From the NCBI RefSeq assembly GCF_947495965.1, contig NZ_CANMBB010000002.1:248001-312000 (forward strand): a DNA stretch of 64,000 nucleotides, in the 5' to 3' direction. The position numbers and the translations under genes were made by a program. Below are positions 44,834 to 53,952 of the stretch, piece by piece (position 1 is the first letter of the stretch; every line of letters begins with the position of its first letter). The stretch comes from an uncultured Maribacter sp. (GTDB lineage: Bacteria; Bacteroidota; Bacteroidia; Flavobacteriales; Flavobacteriaceae). The notes under the pieces are model-generated. The model was not told the DNA's origin and did not search any database. It saw nothing but the letters and a program-made list of their open reading frames with translations.

Positions 44834-45841
44834 CTAGAAACCTTCTAAAACAATTTTTCCTTTTGCTTTACCTGTTTCTAAGAAAGCATGTGCTTTTCTT
44901 AGGTTTTCGGCATTAATAATCCCAAAATTTTCTCCTAACGTAGTTCTAATAGTGCCGTTATCAATTAATTCTGAAGCATTATTCAAAATATTGTGTTGTT
45001 CAATCATATCTTCGGTCTGAAACATAGAGCGTGTAAACATTAACTCGATATGCGTAGAAACCGCTTTACCTTTAAACGGCATCACATTTAATGATTTTGG
45101 GTCATCTATAAATCCAAATTTACCTTGTGGTTTAATCAATTTTGCAATTTCATCTACGTGATGTTCCGTAGCATTTAAACTCACTACATATTCTGGTGCT
45201 GCCAAGTCGTATTTTTTAAACTCTTCACTTAATTTATTTCTATGATTAATAACTGTATCTACTCCTAACTCCTTTAACCAAGAAGTAGTTTCTTCTCGAG
45301 AAGCAGTGCCTATAATATTTAGTTTTGTTAACTTTTTAGCCAATTGTACTAGTATAGAACCTACTCCGCCAGCTGCACCAATTACTAAAATAGATTTATT
45401 GGCATCCTCTTTAGAAACCTCTAATCTATCAAACAACATTTCGTATGCTGTAAGTGTAGTTAAAGGTAATGCAGCAGCCTCAGCAAATGACAAGCTTGAA
45501 GGTTTTTTACCAACAATTCGCTCATCTACAATTTGATACTCTGCATAACTGCCCGGTCGTGTAAAATCTCCAGCATACCAAACTTCATCACCAACATTAA
45601 AAAGTGAAACATCTTCGCCAACTTCTTTTACAATACCAGTAGCATCCCAACCAATTACTTTCCAATCATCCCCTTCTACCGGCATATTGGCGCGTACTTT
45701 ATAATCTGCTGGATTTACAGAAATCGCTTTAATTTCAACAAGAATATCTCTTCCCGTTGCTTTTGGCATTTCTAATTCTATGTCTTGTAAAGAATTTACA
45801 TTATCTATTGGTAAATTCTCTTTGTATCCTATTGCTTTCAT
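44834..45841 (-). CDS. zinc-binding alcohol dehydrogenase family protein (MDR)
   Basis: The 335-residue protein is a medium-chain reductase with VEIKAISVNPADYKVR, NADP motif VIGAAGGVGSILVQLAKKLT and a C-terminal GKAKGKIVLEGF. It is of the zinc-free quinone reductase class in spite of the common family name. It is 21 nt behind the nitroreductase gene and likely shares its transcript. Confidence 0.9.
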   Translation of the reverse strand: MKAIGYKENLPIDNVNSLQDIELEMPKATGRDILVEIKAISVNPADYKVRANMPVEGDDWKVIGWDATGIVKEVGEDVSLFNVGDEVWYAGDFTRPGSYAEYQIVDERIVGKKPSSLSFAEAAALPLTTLTAYEMLFDRLEVSKEDANKSILVIGAAGGVGSILVQLAKKLTKLNIIGTASREETTSWLKELGVDTVINHRNKLSEEFKKYDLAAPEYVVSLNATEHHVDEIAKLIKPQGKFGFIDDPKSLNVMPFKGKAVSTHIELMFTRSMFQTEDMIEQHNILNNASELIDNGTIRTTLGENFGIINAENLRKAHAFLETGKAKGKIVLEGF

Positions 45842-45862
45842 CTAATTTAAATGTTTTTGAAA

Positions 45863-46522
45863 TTATATTGCTGTGAAAGTTTCACTTTCTGGTAATCTAG
45901 ATTTAGGTGTTTTTTCTGTTGAATTGAAATCAGATTCGGCATGATATCCTAAAGAAACAGCAACCAAAGTTGTAAATCCTTTTTCTCTTAATCCGAATTC
46001 TTTATCTAAAGCTTTTACATCAATTCCCTCCATTGGTGTAGCATCCAAACCTAAACTAGCAACTCCTAATAAAAAGCTTCCTATGTTAAGATAAACTTGC
46101 TTTTCCATCCAGTGTTGTAAGTCTTTTAAATCGTATTTATGAATGTCTGTAAATGTCTTTACAGCACCTAAGAATCCGTTTTTAACATCTTTATTTGGGA
46201 ATCTTCCATCTTTATCTTCCGTATCTGCAATGTGTTGGTAATATGCATCATCTGCATCTGTTTTTACACAAAATAAAACAACTGCTGAAGCATTGGTTAC
46301 TTTAGGTGCGTTAAAACTAAAAAAACCTTGTGCTCCTTTAGCAATGCGTGCTTTACCTTCTGTAGTTTCTGCTACTATAAAATGCCATGGTTGTAGGTTT
46401 ACACTTGAAGGACTCATTCGCAACAAGTTTTTTATTTCAGTCATATCTGCATCAGATATTTTCTTGCTTGTGTCATATTCCTTAGTTGTATATCTCCTGT
46501 TTAAAATTTCTTTTAAATTCAT
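45863..46522 (-). CDS. NfsB-like oxygen-insensitive nitroreductase
   Basis: The 219-residue flavoprotein starts MNLKEILNRRYTTKEYD and shows MSPSSVNLQPWHFIVA (FMN binding) and ASLGLDATPMEGID. Such enzymes reduce nitroaromatics and quinones with NAD(P)H. First gene of a two-gene unit with the MDR reductase. The upstream spacer holds a motif repeated before the AraC gene at 47295. Confidence 0.92.
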   Translation of the reverse strand: MNLKEILNRRYTTKEYDTSKKISDADMTEIKNLLRMSPSSVNLQPWHFIVAETTEGKARIAKGAQGFFSFNAPKVTNASAVVLFCVKTDADDAYYQHIADTEDKDGRFPNKDVKNGFLGAVKTFTDIHKYDLKDLQHWMEKQVYLNIGSFLLGVASLGLDATPMEGIDVKALDKEFGLREKGFTTLVAVSLGYHAESDFNSTEKTPKSRLPESETFTAI

Positions 46523-46607
46523 CTTTATCTTTTTAATTTGTTGATTGTATTTTGTAACGACAAAGGTAAATGGAGAACAAGGTAAATATAGTGTACAATA
46601 AAAGGTG

Positions 46608-46628
46608 ATATTGGTATAAATAAAGGTT
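46608..46628. promoter_or_regulatory. shared motif, copy before the nitroreductase gene
   Basis: ATATTGGTATAAATAAAGGTT recurs as ATATTGTATAAATAAAGGTT at 47201-47220. A partial relative, GTACAATAAAAGGT (46593-46606), precedes it directly, giving a tandem arrangement like AraC-type sites. Confidence 0.5.
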
Positions 46629-46733
46629 TTTAAGAGTTGAAATCTTAAAATAATGCCAAAAAAAGAGATGCAATCAATAAAATTGCTGATTTTTAATGTC
46701 TTAATTAAATGCTAAACCTTTAATACTACAAGT

Positions 46734-47033
46734 TTAATTAGTGAGTTCTGTCATCTTATATGCAGTAACATTTTCTAATTTATCTTTGGAAATAATTCTG
46801 TACGCCGCAATGTGAGCACTATGAGAGTGTTTGGTTAAATATTCTTGATCTACCCATTTTTCATGAAATAAGAACAAATTAGGATTTTCATTGTCTTGGT
46901 GTAAATCATAAGCAATATTCCCTTCTTCTCCTCTCGTGGGGCCAACAAGCTTTAATAACGCATCTTTTATTTCTTCTCTAAATTCTTCTTTCACTAATAT
47001 ATGAACCACTAAGGTTAAATAAGATTTTTTCAT
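46734..47033 (-). CDS. antibiotic biosynthesis monooxygenase (ABM) family protein
   Basis: The start is placed at MKKSYLTLVVHILVKEE (99 residues), because the longer frame adds an unconserved extension. The domain has the typical NIAYDLHQDNENPNLFLFHEKWVDQEYLTKHSHSAH. YgiN-type members oxidise quinols. It sits among quinone-type reductases and is divergent from the AraC gene at 47295. Confidence 0.88.
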   Translation of the reverse strand: MKKSYLTLVVHILVKEEFREEIKDALLKLVGPTRGEEGNIAYDLHQDNENPNLFLFHEKWVDQEYLTKHSHSAHIAAYRIISKDKLENVTAYKMTELTN

Positions 47034-47200
47034 AAGATGTATTAAATTGGTTCTCAAATGTAAATATTGATATGCAATAAATTAGCCAATATACCTAAAA
47101 GTTAAGTTAATTCTTGGTGGTATTTTTTGGGATGTCTTTGCTAATATCTCCATACCAAGCATATGCTTTACGTCAAAATTATTGGTGGTAAAATTGGTGA

Positions 47201-47220
47201 ATATTGTATAAATAAAGGTT
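47201..47220. promoter_or_regulatory. shared motif, copy before the AraC-family gene
   Basis: ATATTGTATAAATAAAGGTT lies 74 nt upstream of the AraC start, matching the motif at 46608-46628 apart from one inserted G. Preceding TTGGTGGTA and TTGGTGAAT may be further half-sites. Confidence 0.5.
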
Positions 47221-47294
47221 AAAATTTAATACACATATCATGTAACACACATATTAATCTATTTTTACTATATAATCATTTAAAAATAATTAAA

Positions 47295-48179
47295 ATGCAA
47301 GTATTGGAAGCATACAAACCTTTTGAAGTACAAGAAATAGAATTAACAGATTGGAAACAACGACCTGTTAAGAACAATTTTTTTGAGTTAGTTTTAATTA
47401 AAAACGGAAAAGGAACGCAGTGTATAAACTATAATGATTATGAATACGAAAGAGGAAGTATATTTTTATTACCTCCTTTAAAATGTCATTCTTTTACTAT
47501 TGAAAAATCAACCCACTTTGTTTTCTTAAAGTTTACCGATTCTTTCTTTAAAAATGTAAATAAAATAAACATTGACAGAAATGAATGGTTTAAAGAAGCA
47601 TCCTACATACTATCTAACTACAACCAATTGCCTGGAGATATTATTAAAAATGAGGTGGACCGTAATTATCTTGAAAATCTTGTAGGTATGATATTGCAAG
47701 AATCTAGAAGTTATGGAGAGGAATCTGTTAGTTTAGTCACTAGCCTAATGACAAGTATACTAGAGATATTAATTCGTAATATTAAAAAGAGTAGTTATTT
47801 TGAAGCCACAAAAAAAAATTCTGATGATAGAATTACTAAAATGCTTACCTATATTAATGAAAACATTGATAAAACTGAATTATTAAAGGTTGAAAATTTA
47901 GCCAATGTTTTTATGATGTCACCAACCTATGTAAGCGAATACTTTAAAAAACAAGTAAGCATGTCGTTACGAGAATATATCATAAAAGCAAAGTTAAAAT
48001 TAGTAGAAATTCGTCTTTTAAACTCTGATTTCACATTAACCCAAATAGCTGATGATTTAGGATTTACAGATGTGAGTCACTTATCTAAAACATTTAAACG
48101 TTATGCAGGCACATCTATTCGTGAGTTTAAAAATAATGGTGAATATATGTTATTAAAAAGAGGAGCTTGTGTAGTTTAA
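47295..48179 (+). CDS. AraC-family transcriptional regulator
   Basis: The 294-residue protein has an N-terminal cupin-like sensing part (YNDYEYERGSIFLLPPLKCHSF) and a C-terminal AraC domain (VENLANVFMMSPTYVSEYFKKQ; LTQIADDLGFTDVSHLSKTFKRY). It is a paralogue of the regulator at 42895. It is divergent from the ABM monooxygenase and probably controls that gene and the nitroreductase unit. Confidence 0.93.
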   Translation: MQVLEAYKPFEVQEIELTDWKQRPVKNNFFELVLIKNGKGTQCINYNDYEYERGSIFLLPPLKCHSFTIEKSTHFVFLKFTDSFFKNVNKINIDRNEWFKEASYILSNYNQLPGDIIKNEVDRNYLENLVGMILQESRSYGEESVSLVTSLMTSILEILIRNIKKSSYFEATKKNSDDRITKMLTYINENIDKTELLKVENLANVFMMSPTYVSEYFKKQVSMSLREYIIKAKLKLVEIRLLNSDFTLTQIADDLGFTDVSHLSKTFKRYAGTSIREFKNNGEYMLLKRGACVV

Positions 48180-48250
48180 TTATAAATTTAAAAGTAAATT
48201 TTTTTATTAATTTTCCGCATCTACTTTCAATTGTTCTTTTATATTTCATG

Positions 48251-48258
48251 TACTTTTG
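48251..48258 (+). promoter_or_regulatory. -7 promoter element of the FKBP gene
   Basis: TACTTTTG fits TAnnTTTG; a TTG is 17 nt upstream (48231-48233), slightly closer than the usual 19-21. It lies 22 nt before the start codon. Confidence 0.5.
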
Positions 48259-48280
48259 CAATCAAAATTCATAAATACTA

Positions 48281-48739
48281 ATGAAGCACTTTATTTGTTC
48301 CCTACTTATAGTTTTCTTTTTTTCTTGTAATAACGATGAAAAGAATGAAACAAAAGATTATAGAGTCGAAAATGACCAAGAAATCTTAGATTATTTGAAA
48401 GCTAATAGTCTAGAAGCTCAGAAAAGCGATTCTGGTTTATATTATATAATTGACACAGCAGGATCTGGTGAAAAACCTACCTCTTCTTCTAGTGTTACGG
48501 TTGCTTATAAAGGATATTTTACTAATGGAAGTGTTTTTGACCAAAGTGACGCTAATGGAGTAACATTTGGTTTAAACCAAGTAATAAAAGGGTGGACAGA
48601 AGGGATTCAATATTTTAATGAAGGTGGAGAAGGCGTCCTTTTAGTGCCGTCACATTTAGGATACGGAAGTAGTAATTATAGATCTATTCCAGGAGGTTCT
48701 GTATTAATTTTTGATATAAAACTACTTGAAATTAATTAA
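48281..48739 (+). CDS. FKBP-type peptidyl-prolyl isomerase lipoprotein
   Basis: The 152-residue protein has a lipobox (FFFSC, Cys 16) and an FKBP domain (VTVAYKGYFTNGSVFDQS, VIKGWTEGIQYFNEGGEGVLLVPSHLGYG, GSVLIFDIKLLEI). It should catalyse prolyl isomerisation in the periplasm or at the outer membrane. The gliding-associated FKBP family has a similar plan, but no gliding genes are nearby. Confidence 0.92.
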   Translation: MKHFICSLLIVFFFSCNNDEKNETKDYRVENDQEILDYLKANSLEAQKSDSGLYYIIDTAGSGEKPTSSSSVTVAYKGYFTNGSVFDQSDANGVTFGLNQVIKGWTEGIQYFNEGGEGVLLVPSHLGYGSSNYRSIPGGSVLIFDIKLLEIN

Positions 48740-49077
48740 GAAATTTTCTTTGAAGAATTTATGTAAGCTTCTACATAACTATCTAAGAGTCTAGACTCTT
48801 CTAATTGTTTATTTATTTTCTGTTCATAAACCTCAATAAAATTAATTGGTTGCTTTAATGTCTTCATTAATTTTAAATGAGAAATTTGGAGTAACTCTAG
48901 TCGTAATTTTATTTTATCTAATTCTTGATGCAAAGCATATGTTCTAGGTTCAAATGCATAATTATTAAGTCTTTTATTTAGTTCTAAATTTTTCTTATAA
49001 CTACGTTCTATTTTCAACAAATAACTTTCTACACTTAATGTGTTTTTCTCCTCCCTAAAAACCTTTCCTAATAACAT
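48736..49077 (-). CDS. hypothetical helical protein
   Basis: The 113-residue protein is helical and rich in Leu, Lys and Glu (LQISHLKLMKTLKQPINFIEVYEQKINKQLEESRLLDSY), possibly a coiled coil, without a signal peptide. No family recognised. It overlaps the convergent FKBP gene by 4 nt. Confidence 0.6.
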   Translation of the reverse strand: MLLGKVFREEKNTLSVESYLLKIERSYKKNLELNKRLNNYAFEPRTYALHQELDKIKLRLELLQISHLKLMKTLKQPINFIEVYEQKINKQLEESRLLDSYVEAYINSSKKIS

Positions 49078-49230
49078 TAAATAAAATTAAAAAATTACAA
49101 ATACCTTTATTCTTAGTAACAAATACAAAATTAAACACTAATTTATTTTTTAAACTATACATAACTAACAGGTAATAAGTAAATAACATCTATTTAACAA
49201 AAAAGTTAAAGAAATCAAAATAAATAAAGC

Positions 49231-49260
49231 TTGAAAAAACATTTAAAATTCGTACCTTAA
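49231..49260 (+). promoter_or_regulatory. promoter of the hibernation factor gene
   Basis: TTG (49231-49233), 19 nt, TACCTTAA (49253-49260): a good fit except for the last two bases of the -7 element. Confidence 0.5.
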
Positions 49261-49275
49261 TAAAAAAGAAATTAT

Positions 49276-49578
49276 ATGAACATTAACTTTGAGTATGATG
49301 ACGTAAAAGCTAGCAATCGTCTTGAAATAATGGCTGCAGAAAAATTACAAAAACTTATTTCTAAATTTGATTTTATAGTAAATGCAGATGTGTATTTTAA
49401 AACAGAAAATACATCGGATCCCAATACTGGTTTTATATGTAATATTCGTTTAAATACCCCTGGAAATACTTTATTTTCGGTTTCAAGTAATGCCAATTTT
49501 GAAACCTCAATTGCTAACTCTATAAGTGATTTAGATAGGCAATTACAAAAAAGAAAAGCTAAAATGAAAATGCGCTAG
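49276..49578 (+). CDS. hpf: ribosome hibernation-promoting factor (HPF/RaiA)
   Basis: The 100-residue protein has the short HPF/YfiA fold (MNINFEYDDVKASNRLEIMAAEKLQKL, DRQLQKRKAKMKMR) with a basic C-terminal tail for 16S rRNA binding. It stalls ribosomes in stationary phase. There is no long-form C-terminal domain. Its stop codon lies within a terminator hairpin. Confidence 0.92.
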   Translation: MNINFEYDDVKASNRLEIMAAEKLQKLISKFDFIVNADVYFKTENTSDPNTGFICNIRLNTPGNTLFSVSSNANFETSIANSISDLDRQLQKRKAKMKMR

Positions 49579-49596
49579 TTATAGCGCATTTTTTTC
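49570..49596 (+). terminator. terminator overlapping the hpf stop codon
   Basis: ATGCGCTA (49570-49577), loop GTTA, TAGCGCAT (49582-49589), then seven T. The stop codon TAG (49576-49578) is inside the stem-loop. Confidence 0.88.
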
Positions 49597-49617
49597 ATAT
49601 AATAAAAGCGATAGAAT

Positions 49618-50010
49618 TTATTCTTCGTCTTCAAATTCTGTTTCAACAATTAAAGCTTTAGAAAGGCGTTCTGAAAAAGGAGAATCACTTAAGTCTCTAA
49701 TTAATTTTTTTCTCTTTCGGTCAGAAATAGATAAAGTATCTAGAATACTTTTTTGACGATATGCTTCCACAATTCGTTGTTTCTTTTGATTTACGCGTTC
49801 ATCTGCCGGAGCAACATAATCTGGCTCAAACTTAGACATCACAGTATATTTTGTAATTTTTATTTTACTAATACTTTCGTCTTGGTATTCTTTATTTTTT
49901 TCTAGTAAAGCCTCTTTTTTTAATTTTTCTTCATCCATAGTTTCTTGCGCAGATAAAGTTCCTGCAAAAACAAGACATAGGCATATTGCCATTTTTTTCA
50001 TTGTTCTCAT
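49618..50010 (-). CDS. hypothetical secreted protein, paralogue 1
   Basis: The 130-residue protein has a signal peptide (LCLVFAGTLSAQ) and a C-terminal module FEPDYVAPADERVNQKKQR... LDTLSISDRKRKKLIRDL that recurs in the next gene. Many charged residues and an acidic end (ETEFEDEE). Unknown function. Confidence 0.7.
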   Translation of the reverse strand: MRTMKKMAICLCLVFAGTLSAQETMDEEKLKKEALLEKNKEYQDESISKIKITKYTVMSKFEPDYVAPADERVNQKKQRIVEAYRQKSILDTLSISDRKRKKLIRDLSDSPFSERLSKALIVETEFEDEE

Positions 50011-50154
50011 GTGTAATCTAGTATAGTGTCTACGTTAAAATTAATAAATTAAAACGTAATAGTACTAAATTTGGCAGACAATAAACCATTTATCGATTTA
50101 GACTCTTATTTTATCGACATTACAGAATATATAAAGCCTAACACAAGCGTATAC

Positions 50155-50496
50155 TTAATCTTCAAACTTAGTATCTACTACTCTAGATAAATCTTCAGAA
50201 AAGTTCTTTTTAAATATCTTTTTTAATAATCGTTTTTTTCTTCTTTCAGAAATAGATAATGTATCTACTATTGCTCTATTCTTAGCTTGGTTAGTTTTTT
50301 CGTCTTCTATTGCTGCTAAATAATCTGGTTCAAATTTAAAAATGGAAGATTCTTCTGTTTCTTCCTTATCTTCTTTTACATTTTCAGCTGTTTCCATAGT
50401 AGGTACAACCCAAGCATCATTACTTTCTTGACTATAAGTAAATAAAGAGAAAAACAGTAATACAGTAGTAAAATTAAACGATAGGCACTTAGTCAT
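50155..50496 (-). CDS. hypothetical secreted protein, paralogue 2
   Basis: The 113-residue protein has a signal peptide (ends FTYSQ) and the shared module FEPDYLAAIEDEKTNQAKNR... VDTLSISERRKKRLLKKI, ending VDTKFED. It is likely a tandem duplicate of the gene at 49618, with diverged N-terminal linker. Confidence 0.68.
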   Translation of the reverse strand: MTKCLSFNFTTVLLFFSLFTYSQESNDAWVVPTMETAENVKEDKEETEESSIFKFEPDYLAAIEDEKTNQAKNRAIVDTLSISERRKKRLLKKIFKKNFSEDLSRVVDTKFED

Positions 50497-50558
50497 TATG
50501 TTATTTTTTTGGAAATATACTACATTTTATAAAACCAAAAGAATACAGATAATAACTT

Positions 50559-52535
50559 TTAATATCTTAACAATTCTCGTAACGCAGTTGCAAATCTATT
50601 CTTACCAAGATAGTTATCTTCTAAATGTTTTGCAAAAGGTATAGGTGTTTCTATACTTGCCACTCTTTTAATTGGAGCATCTAAATATGCAAAACAATTT
50701 TCTGTCACTAGTGCAGATATATCACTAGAAACACTACCAAATAAGCTATCTTCCTGAAGTATGATTAATTTTCCTGTTTTCTTAACAGATGTATAAACAG
50801 TTTGCATATCTAATGGCTTTAAAGTTCTTAAATCAATTAAATCTGCATTAATATCGGGGTTGTTTTTTAAAGTTTCTATAGCCCAATGCACTCCTAAGCC
50901 ATAAGAAACTATGGTTACATCTTCCCCATTTGTTATAATACTTGCTTTACCAAAAGGTGTAGTATAATAATCTGCGGGTACGTTCTCATTTATAGTTCTA
51001 TAAAGAGCTTTATGTTCAAAGAACAAAACAGGATTAGGATCATTAATAGCTGTTGCTAGCAATCCTTTTGCATCTGTAGGAAAAGTAGGGTATACAACTT
51101 TTAAACCTGGAGTTTTTGTAAACCAAGCTTCATTAGTTTGAGAATGAAAAGGCCCTGCAGATATGCCACCTCCACAAGGCATGCGTATTACAACATCAGC
51201 ATTTTGCCCCCATCTATAATGAGATTTGGCTAAATAATTTACAATAGAATTAAACCCACTACTAACAAAATCTGCAAATTGCATTTCTACCATTGCTTTC
51301 ATTCCTGTTATAGATAAGCCCATAGCCGTAGAAATTATAGCCGATTCACAAATAGGAGTATTGCGTATTCTATTTTTTCCAAATTTTTCTACAAAACCAT
51401 CTGTTATCTTAAAAACACCTCCATATTCTGCAATATCTTGCCCCATCATAATTAAATTATCATGAATCTCCATAGACTGTTTTAAACCTTCAGAAATAGC
51501 ATCCACAAAACGAATATTTTTAACAATTGCGCCTTGAGGAATATCTTGATAATAATGTTCCTTAAAAACATCTGCTAGCTCTTTCTTTAAAGAATATCCA
51601 GAATCTTCTACTGCATTAAAACTACTGGTATTTAGTCTTATTTCGTTTTCTATTTTATTCTTAATTAGCCTTTTATTCTCTTTTGTAAGTAGGTTGTTTT
51701 TAATTAAATATTTTTCATAGTTTTCTATTGGGTCTTTAGCTTTCCACTTTTTCAGTATTTTTTTAGACACGTATTTAGTACCGCTTGCTTCTTCATGGCC
51801 TCGAACTCTAAAAGTCTTAAATTCTATTAATATAGGCCTAGGGTTCTTACGGATACTTTTAGCAAGTTTTTTTACTTTTTTGTAAACCTTTAAGATATTA
51901 TTTCCATTTATAGAATATGATTCTATACCATAACCAATACCCTTATTAGCAATAGATTTACATTTAAATTGTTCATGTGTAGGTGTAGAAATAGCATAAC
52001 CATTATTCTCTATACAGAATAACACTGGTAAATCCCATACTGCTGCAATATTTAATGCTTCATGAAAATCTCCTTCACTTGTACCACCTTCACCAGAAAA
52101 AACAGCGGTAACAAGCTTTTTGTTCTTTAATTTATGCGCTAAGGCTATTCCGTCTGCAACTCCTAATTGTGGTCCCAAATGAGAAATCATTCCTATAATT
52201 TTATGCGCTTGACTCCCAAAGTGAAAACTACGATCGCGTCCTTTTGTATAACCATATGTTTTTCCTTGCCATTGTGCAAACAATTTATCTAAAGGAACAT
52301 TCCTTGTTGTAAAGACACCTAAATTACGATGCATAGGAAGTATATATTCATTATCCATGAGTGCAGAAGTTACTCCTACAGAGATTGCCTCTTGCCCAAT
52401 ACCACTAAACCATTTAGAAATTTTTCCTTGACGAAGTAACACCAACATTTTCTCCTCAATCATTCTAGGCTTAAGCATTGCAGTATACAATTGCAAGTGC
52501 TTTTCTTTGGATATCTGGTATTTAGAATAATTCAT
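50559..52535 (-). CDS. 2-oxoacid dehydrogenase E1, fused alpha and beta subunits
   Basis: From the ATG at 52535 the protein has 658 residues; the longer frame adds a hydrophobic stretch that is probably not translated. The alpha half has the thiamine diphosphate motif SGEGGTSEGDFHEALN... ENNGYAIS (about 143-180), and the beta half begins about residue 335 (RFVDAISEGLKQSMEIHDN). The fused layout and sequence point to the branched-chain 2-oxoisovalerate dehydrogenase E1 of Bacteroidota, which decarboxylates branched 2-oxoacids for fatty acid primers; pyruvate is not excluded. TACTTTTG (52582-52589, minus) is its -7 element. Confidence 0.92.
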   Translation of the reverse strand: MNYSKYQISKEKHLQLYTAMLKPRMIEEKMLVLLRQGKISKWFSGIGQEAISVGVTSALMDNEYILPMHRNLGVFTTRNVPLDKLFAQWQGKTYGYTKGRDRSFHFGSQAHKIIGMISHLGPQLGVADGIALAHKLKNKKLVTAVFSGEGGTSEGDFHEALNIAAVWDLPVLFCIENNGYAISTPTHEQFKCKSIANKGIGYGIESYSINGNNILKVYKKVKKLAKSIRKNPRPILIEFKTFRVRGHEEASGTKYVSKKILKKWKAKDPIENYEKYLIKNNLLTKENKRLIKNKIENEIRLNTSSFNAVEDSGYSLKKELADVFKEHYYQDIPQGAIVKNIRFVDAISEGLKQSMEIHDNLIMMGQDIAEYGGVFKITDGFVEKFGKNRIRNTPICESAIISTAMGLSITGMKAMVEMQFADFVSSGFNSIVNYLAKSHYRWGQNADVVIRMPCGGGISAGPFHSQTNEAWFTKTPGLKVVYPTFPTDAKGLLATAINDPNPVLFFEHKALYRTINENVPADYYTTPFGKASIITNGEDVTIVSYGLGVHWAIETLKNNPDINADLIDLRTLKPLDMQTVYTSVKKTGKLIILQEDSLFGSVSSDISALVTENCFAYLDAPIKRVASIETPIPFAKHLEDNYLGKNRFATALRELLRY

Positions 52536-52642
52536 GTATATAAAACTAAATAAAATGATTATTAGTATAGTTAAATGTAACCAAAAGTACAGGAGCAACA
52601 ATTATATATTACTACTTTATATAAGTTATAATTTGTAATTTG

Positions 52643-52650
52643 TAATTTTG
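52643..52650 (+). promoter_or_regulatory. -7 promoter element of the oxygenase gene
   Basis: TAATTTTG matches TAnnTTTG. The ATG at 52656 lies too close, while the one at 52674 leaves a leader, which supports the later start. Confidence 0.5.
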
Positions 52651-52673
52651 AGAGAATGATTAATAAAATAAAT

Positions 52674-53624
52674 ATGAGTACCATACCAAGTGTTAATTTA
52701 AAAGAGTTTGTATCTGGAAACCAAGAACAAAAACAAAAATTTATAAATGAAATAGGCCAAGCTTTTGAGAACATTGGTTTTGTAGCTTTAAGTGGACATT
52801 TTTTATCGGATAGTTTAGTTGAAAATTTATATTCAGAAATAAAAAAGTTTTTCTCTCTAAATCAAAAAATTAAAGACCATTATGAAATTGAAGGTATTGG
52901 AGGCCAAAGAGGATACACGTCTTTTGGTAAAGAGCATGCAAAAGGAAAAAAAGAAGGAGATTTAAAGGAGTTTTGGCATTTTGGACAATATGTAGAAAAC
53001 AATCCTAAATTAGAAGCAGAATACCCTGAAAATGTAATTGTTAAGGAGTTAAATGACTTTAATACTATTGGAGAAGAAACCTATAAGATGCTTGAAAAAA
53101 CAGCAAAATATGTACTTAGAGCTTTAGCATTACATCTAAATTTAGAAGAAACTTATTTTGACGAATACATTAAAAACGGTAATTCTATTTTAAGACCAAT
53201 ACACTACCCTCCTATTACATCGGAACCTAAAAATGCAGTAAGAGCTGCAGCGCATGGAGATATAAACTTAATAACTTTGCTTATGGGTGCTCATGGTAAA
53301 GGGTTGCAAGTACAAAATCATGAAGGAGAATGGGTAGATGCTATTGCAAAACCAGACCAATTAATGATTAATGTTGGTGATATGCTCTCTAGACTTACCA
53401 ACAACAAATTAAAATCTACAATACACCAGGTAGTAAACCCTCCAAAAGAATTATGGGACACTTCTAGATACTCTATACCGTTTTTTATGCACCCAATAAG
53501 TGAAATGTCATTAAATTGTCTTCCTAATTGTATAGATAAAGACCACCCAAAACAATTTGAAGATATTACTGCTGGAGCATTTTTACAGGAAAGGTTAATT
53601 GAACTAGGTTTAATAAAAGAATAA
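52674..53624 (+). CDS. 2-oxoglutarate/Fe(II) oxygenase, isopenicillin N synthase family
   Basis: From MSTIPSVNLKEF the protein has 316 residues. Iron ligands are His and Asp in AAAHGDINLITLL and the distal His in STIHQVVNPP; the RYSIPFF motif (R-x-S) would hold 2-oxoglutarate. The substrate is unknown; in many Bacteroidota this gene stands near housekeeping genes. It is 4 nt ahead of the SUI1 gene. Confidence 0.9.
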   Translation: MSTIPSVNLKEFVSGNQEQKQKFINEIGQAFENIGFVALSGHFLSDSLVENLYSEIKKFFSLNQKIKDHYEIEGIGGQRGYTSFGKEHAKGKKEGDLKEFWHFGQYVENNPKLEAEYPENVIVKELNDFNTIGEETYKMLEKTAKYVLRALALHLNLEETYFDEYIKNGNSILRPIHYPPITSEPKNAVRAAAHGDINLITLLMGAHGKGLQVQNHEGEWVDAIAKPDQLMINVGDMLSRLTNNKLKSTIHQVVNPPKELWDTSRYSIPFFMHPISEMSLNCLPNCIDKDHPKQFEDITAGAFLQERLIELGLIKE

Positions 53625-53628
53625 GTAT

Positions 53629-53952
53629 ATGGATTTACAGGACCAATTAAAAAATCTTTTCCCAGATCACAAACCATCAGAAGAACCAAAAAAAGAAAAA
53701 AGTACTATTTGGATGCAAGATGCTCCTATAATTTGTAAGTATGAAAAAAGAAAAGGAAAACCCATTACAATATTAGAAGGTTATACAGGTGCCGATACCG
53801 ATTTTAAAAAATTAGCTAAAGAGCTAAAAACCAAACTAAGTGTAGGCGGAAGTTTTAAGGATGATAAAATTATAATCCAAGGAGATTATAGGGATAAAAT
53901 AATGGCTCTCTTACAAGAAAAAGGATTTAAAGTAAAACGCGTTGGAGGGTAA
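53629..53952 (+). CDS. SUI1/eIF1-like translation factor
   Basis: The 107-residue protein carries the SUI1 domain (RKGKPITILEGYTGADTDFKKLAKELKTKLSVGGSFKDDKIIIQGD... LLQEKGFKVKRVGG). Bacterial homologues (YciH) affect fidelity of start site choice. It likely shares a transcript with the oxygenase gene. Confidence 0.92.
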   Translation: MDLQDQLKNLFPDHKPSEEPKKEKSTIWMQDAPIICKYEKRKGKPITILEGYTGADTDFKKLAKELKTKLSVGGSFKDDKIIIQGDYRDKIMALLQEKGFKVKRVGG

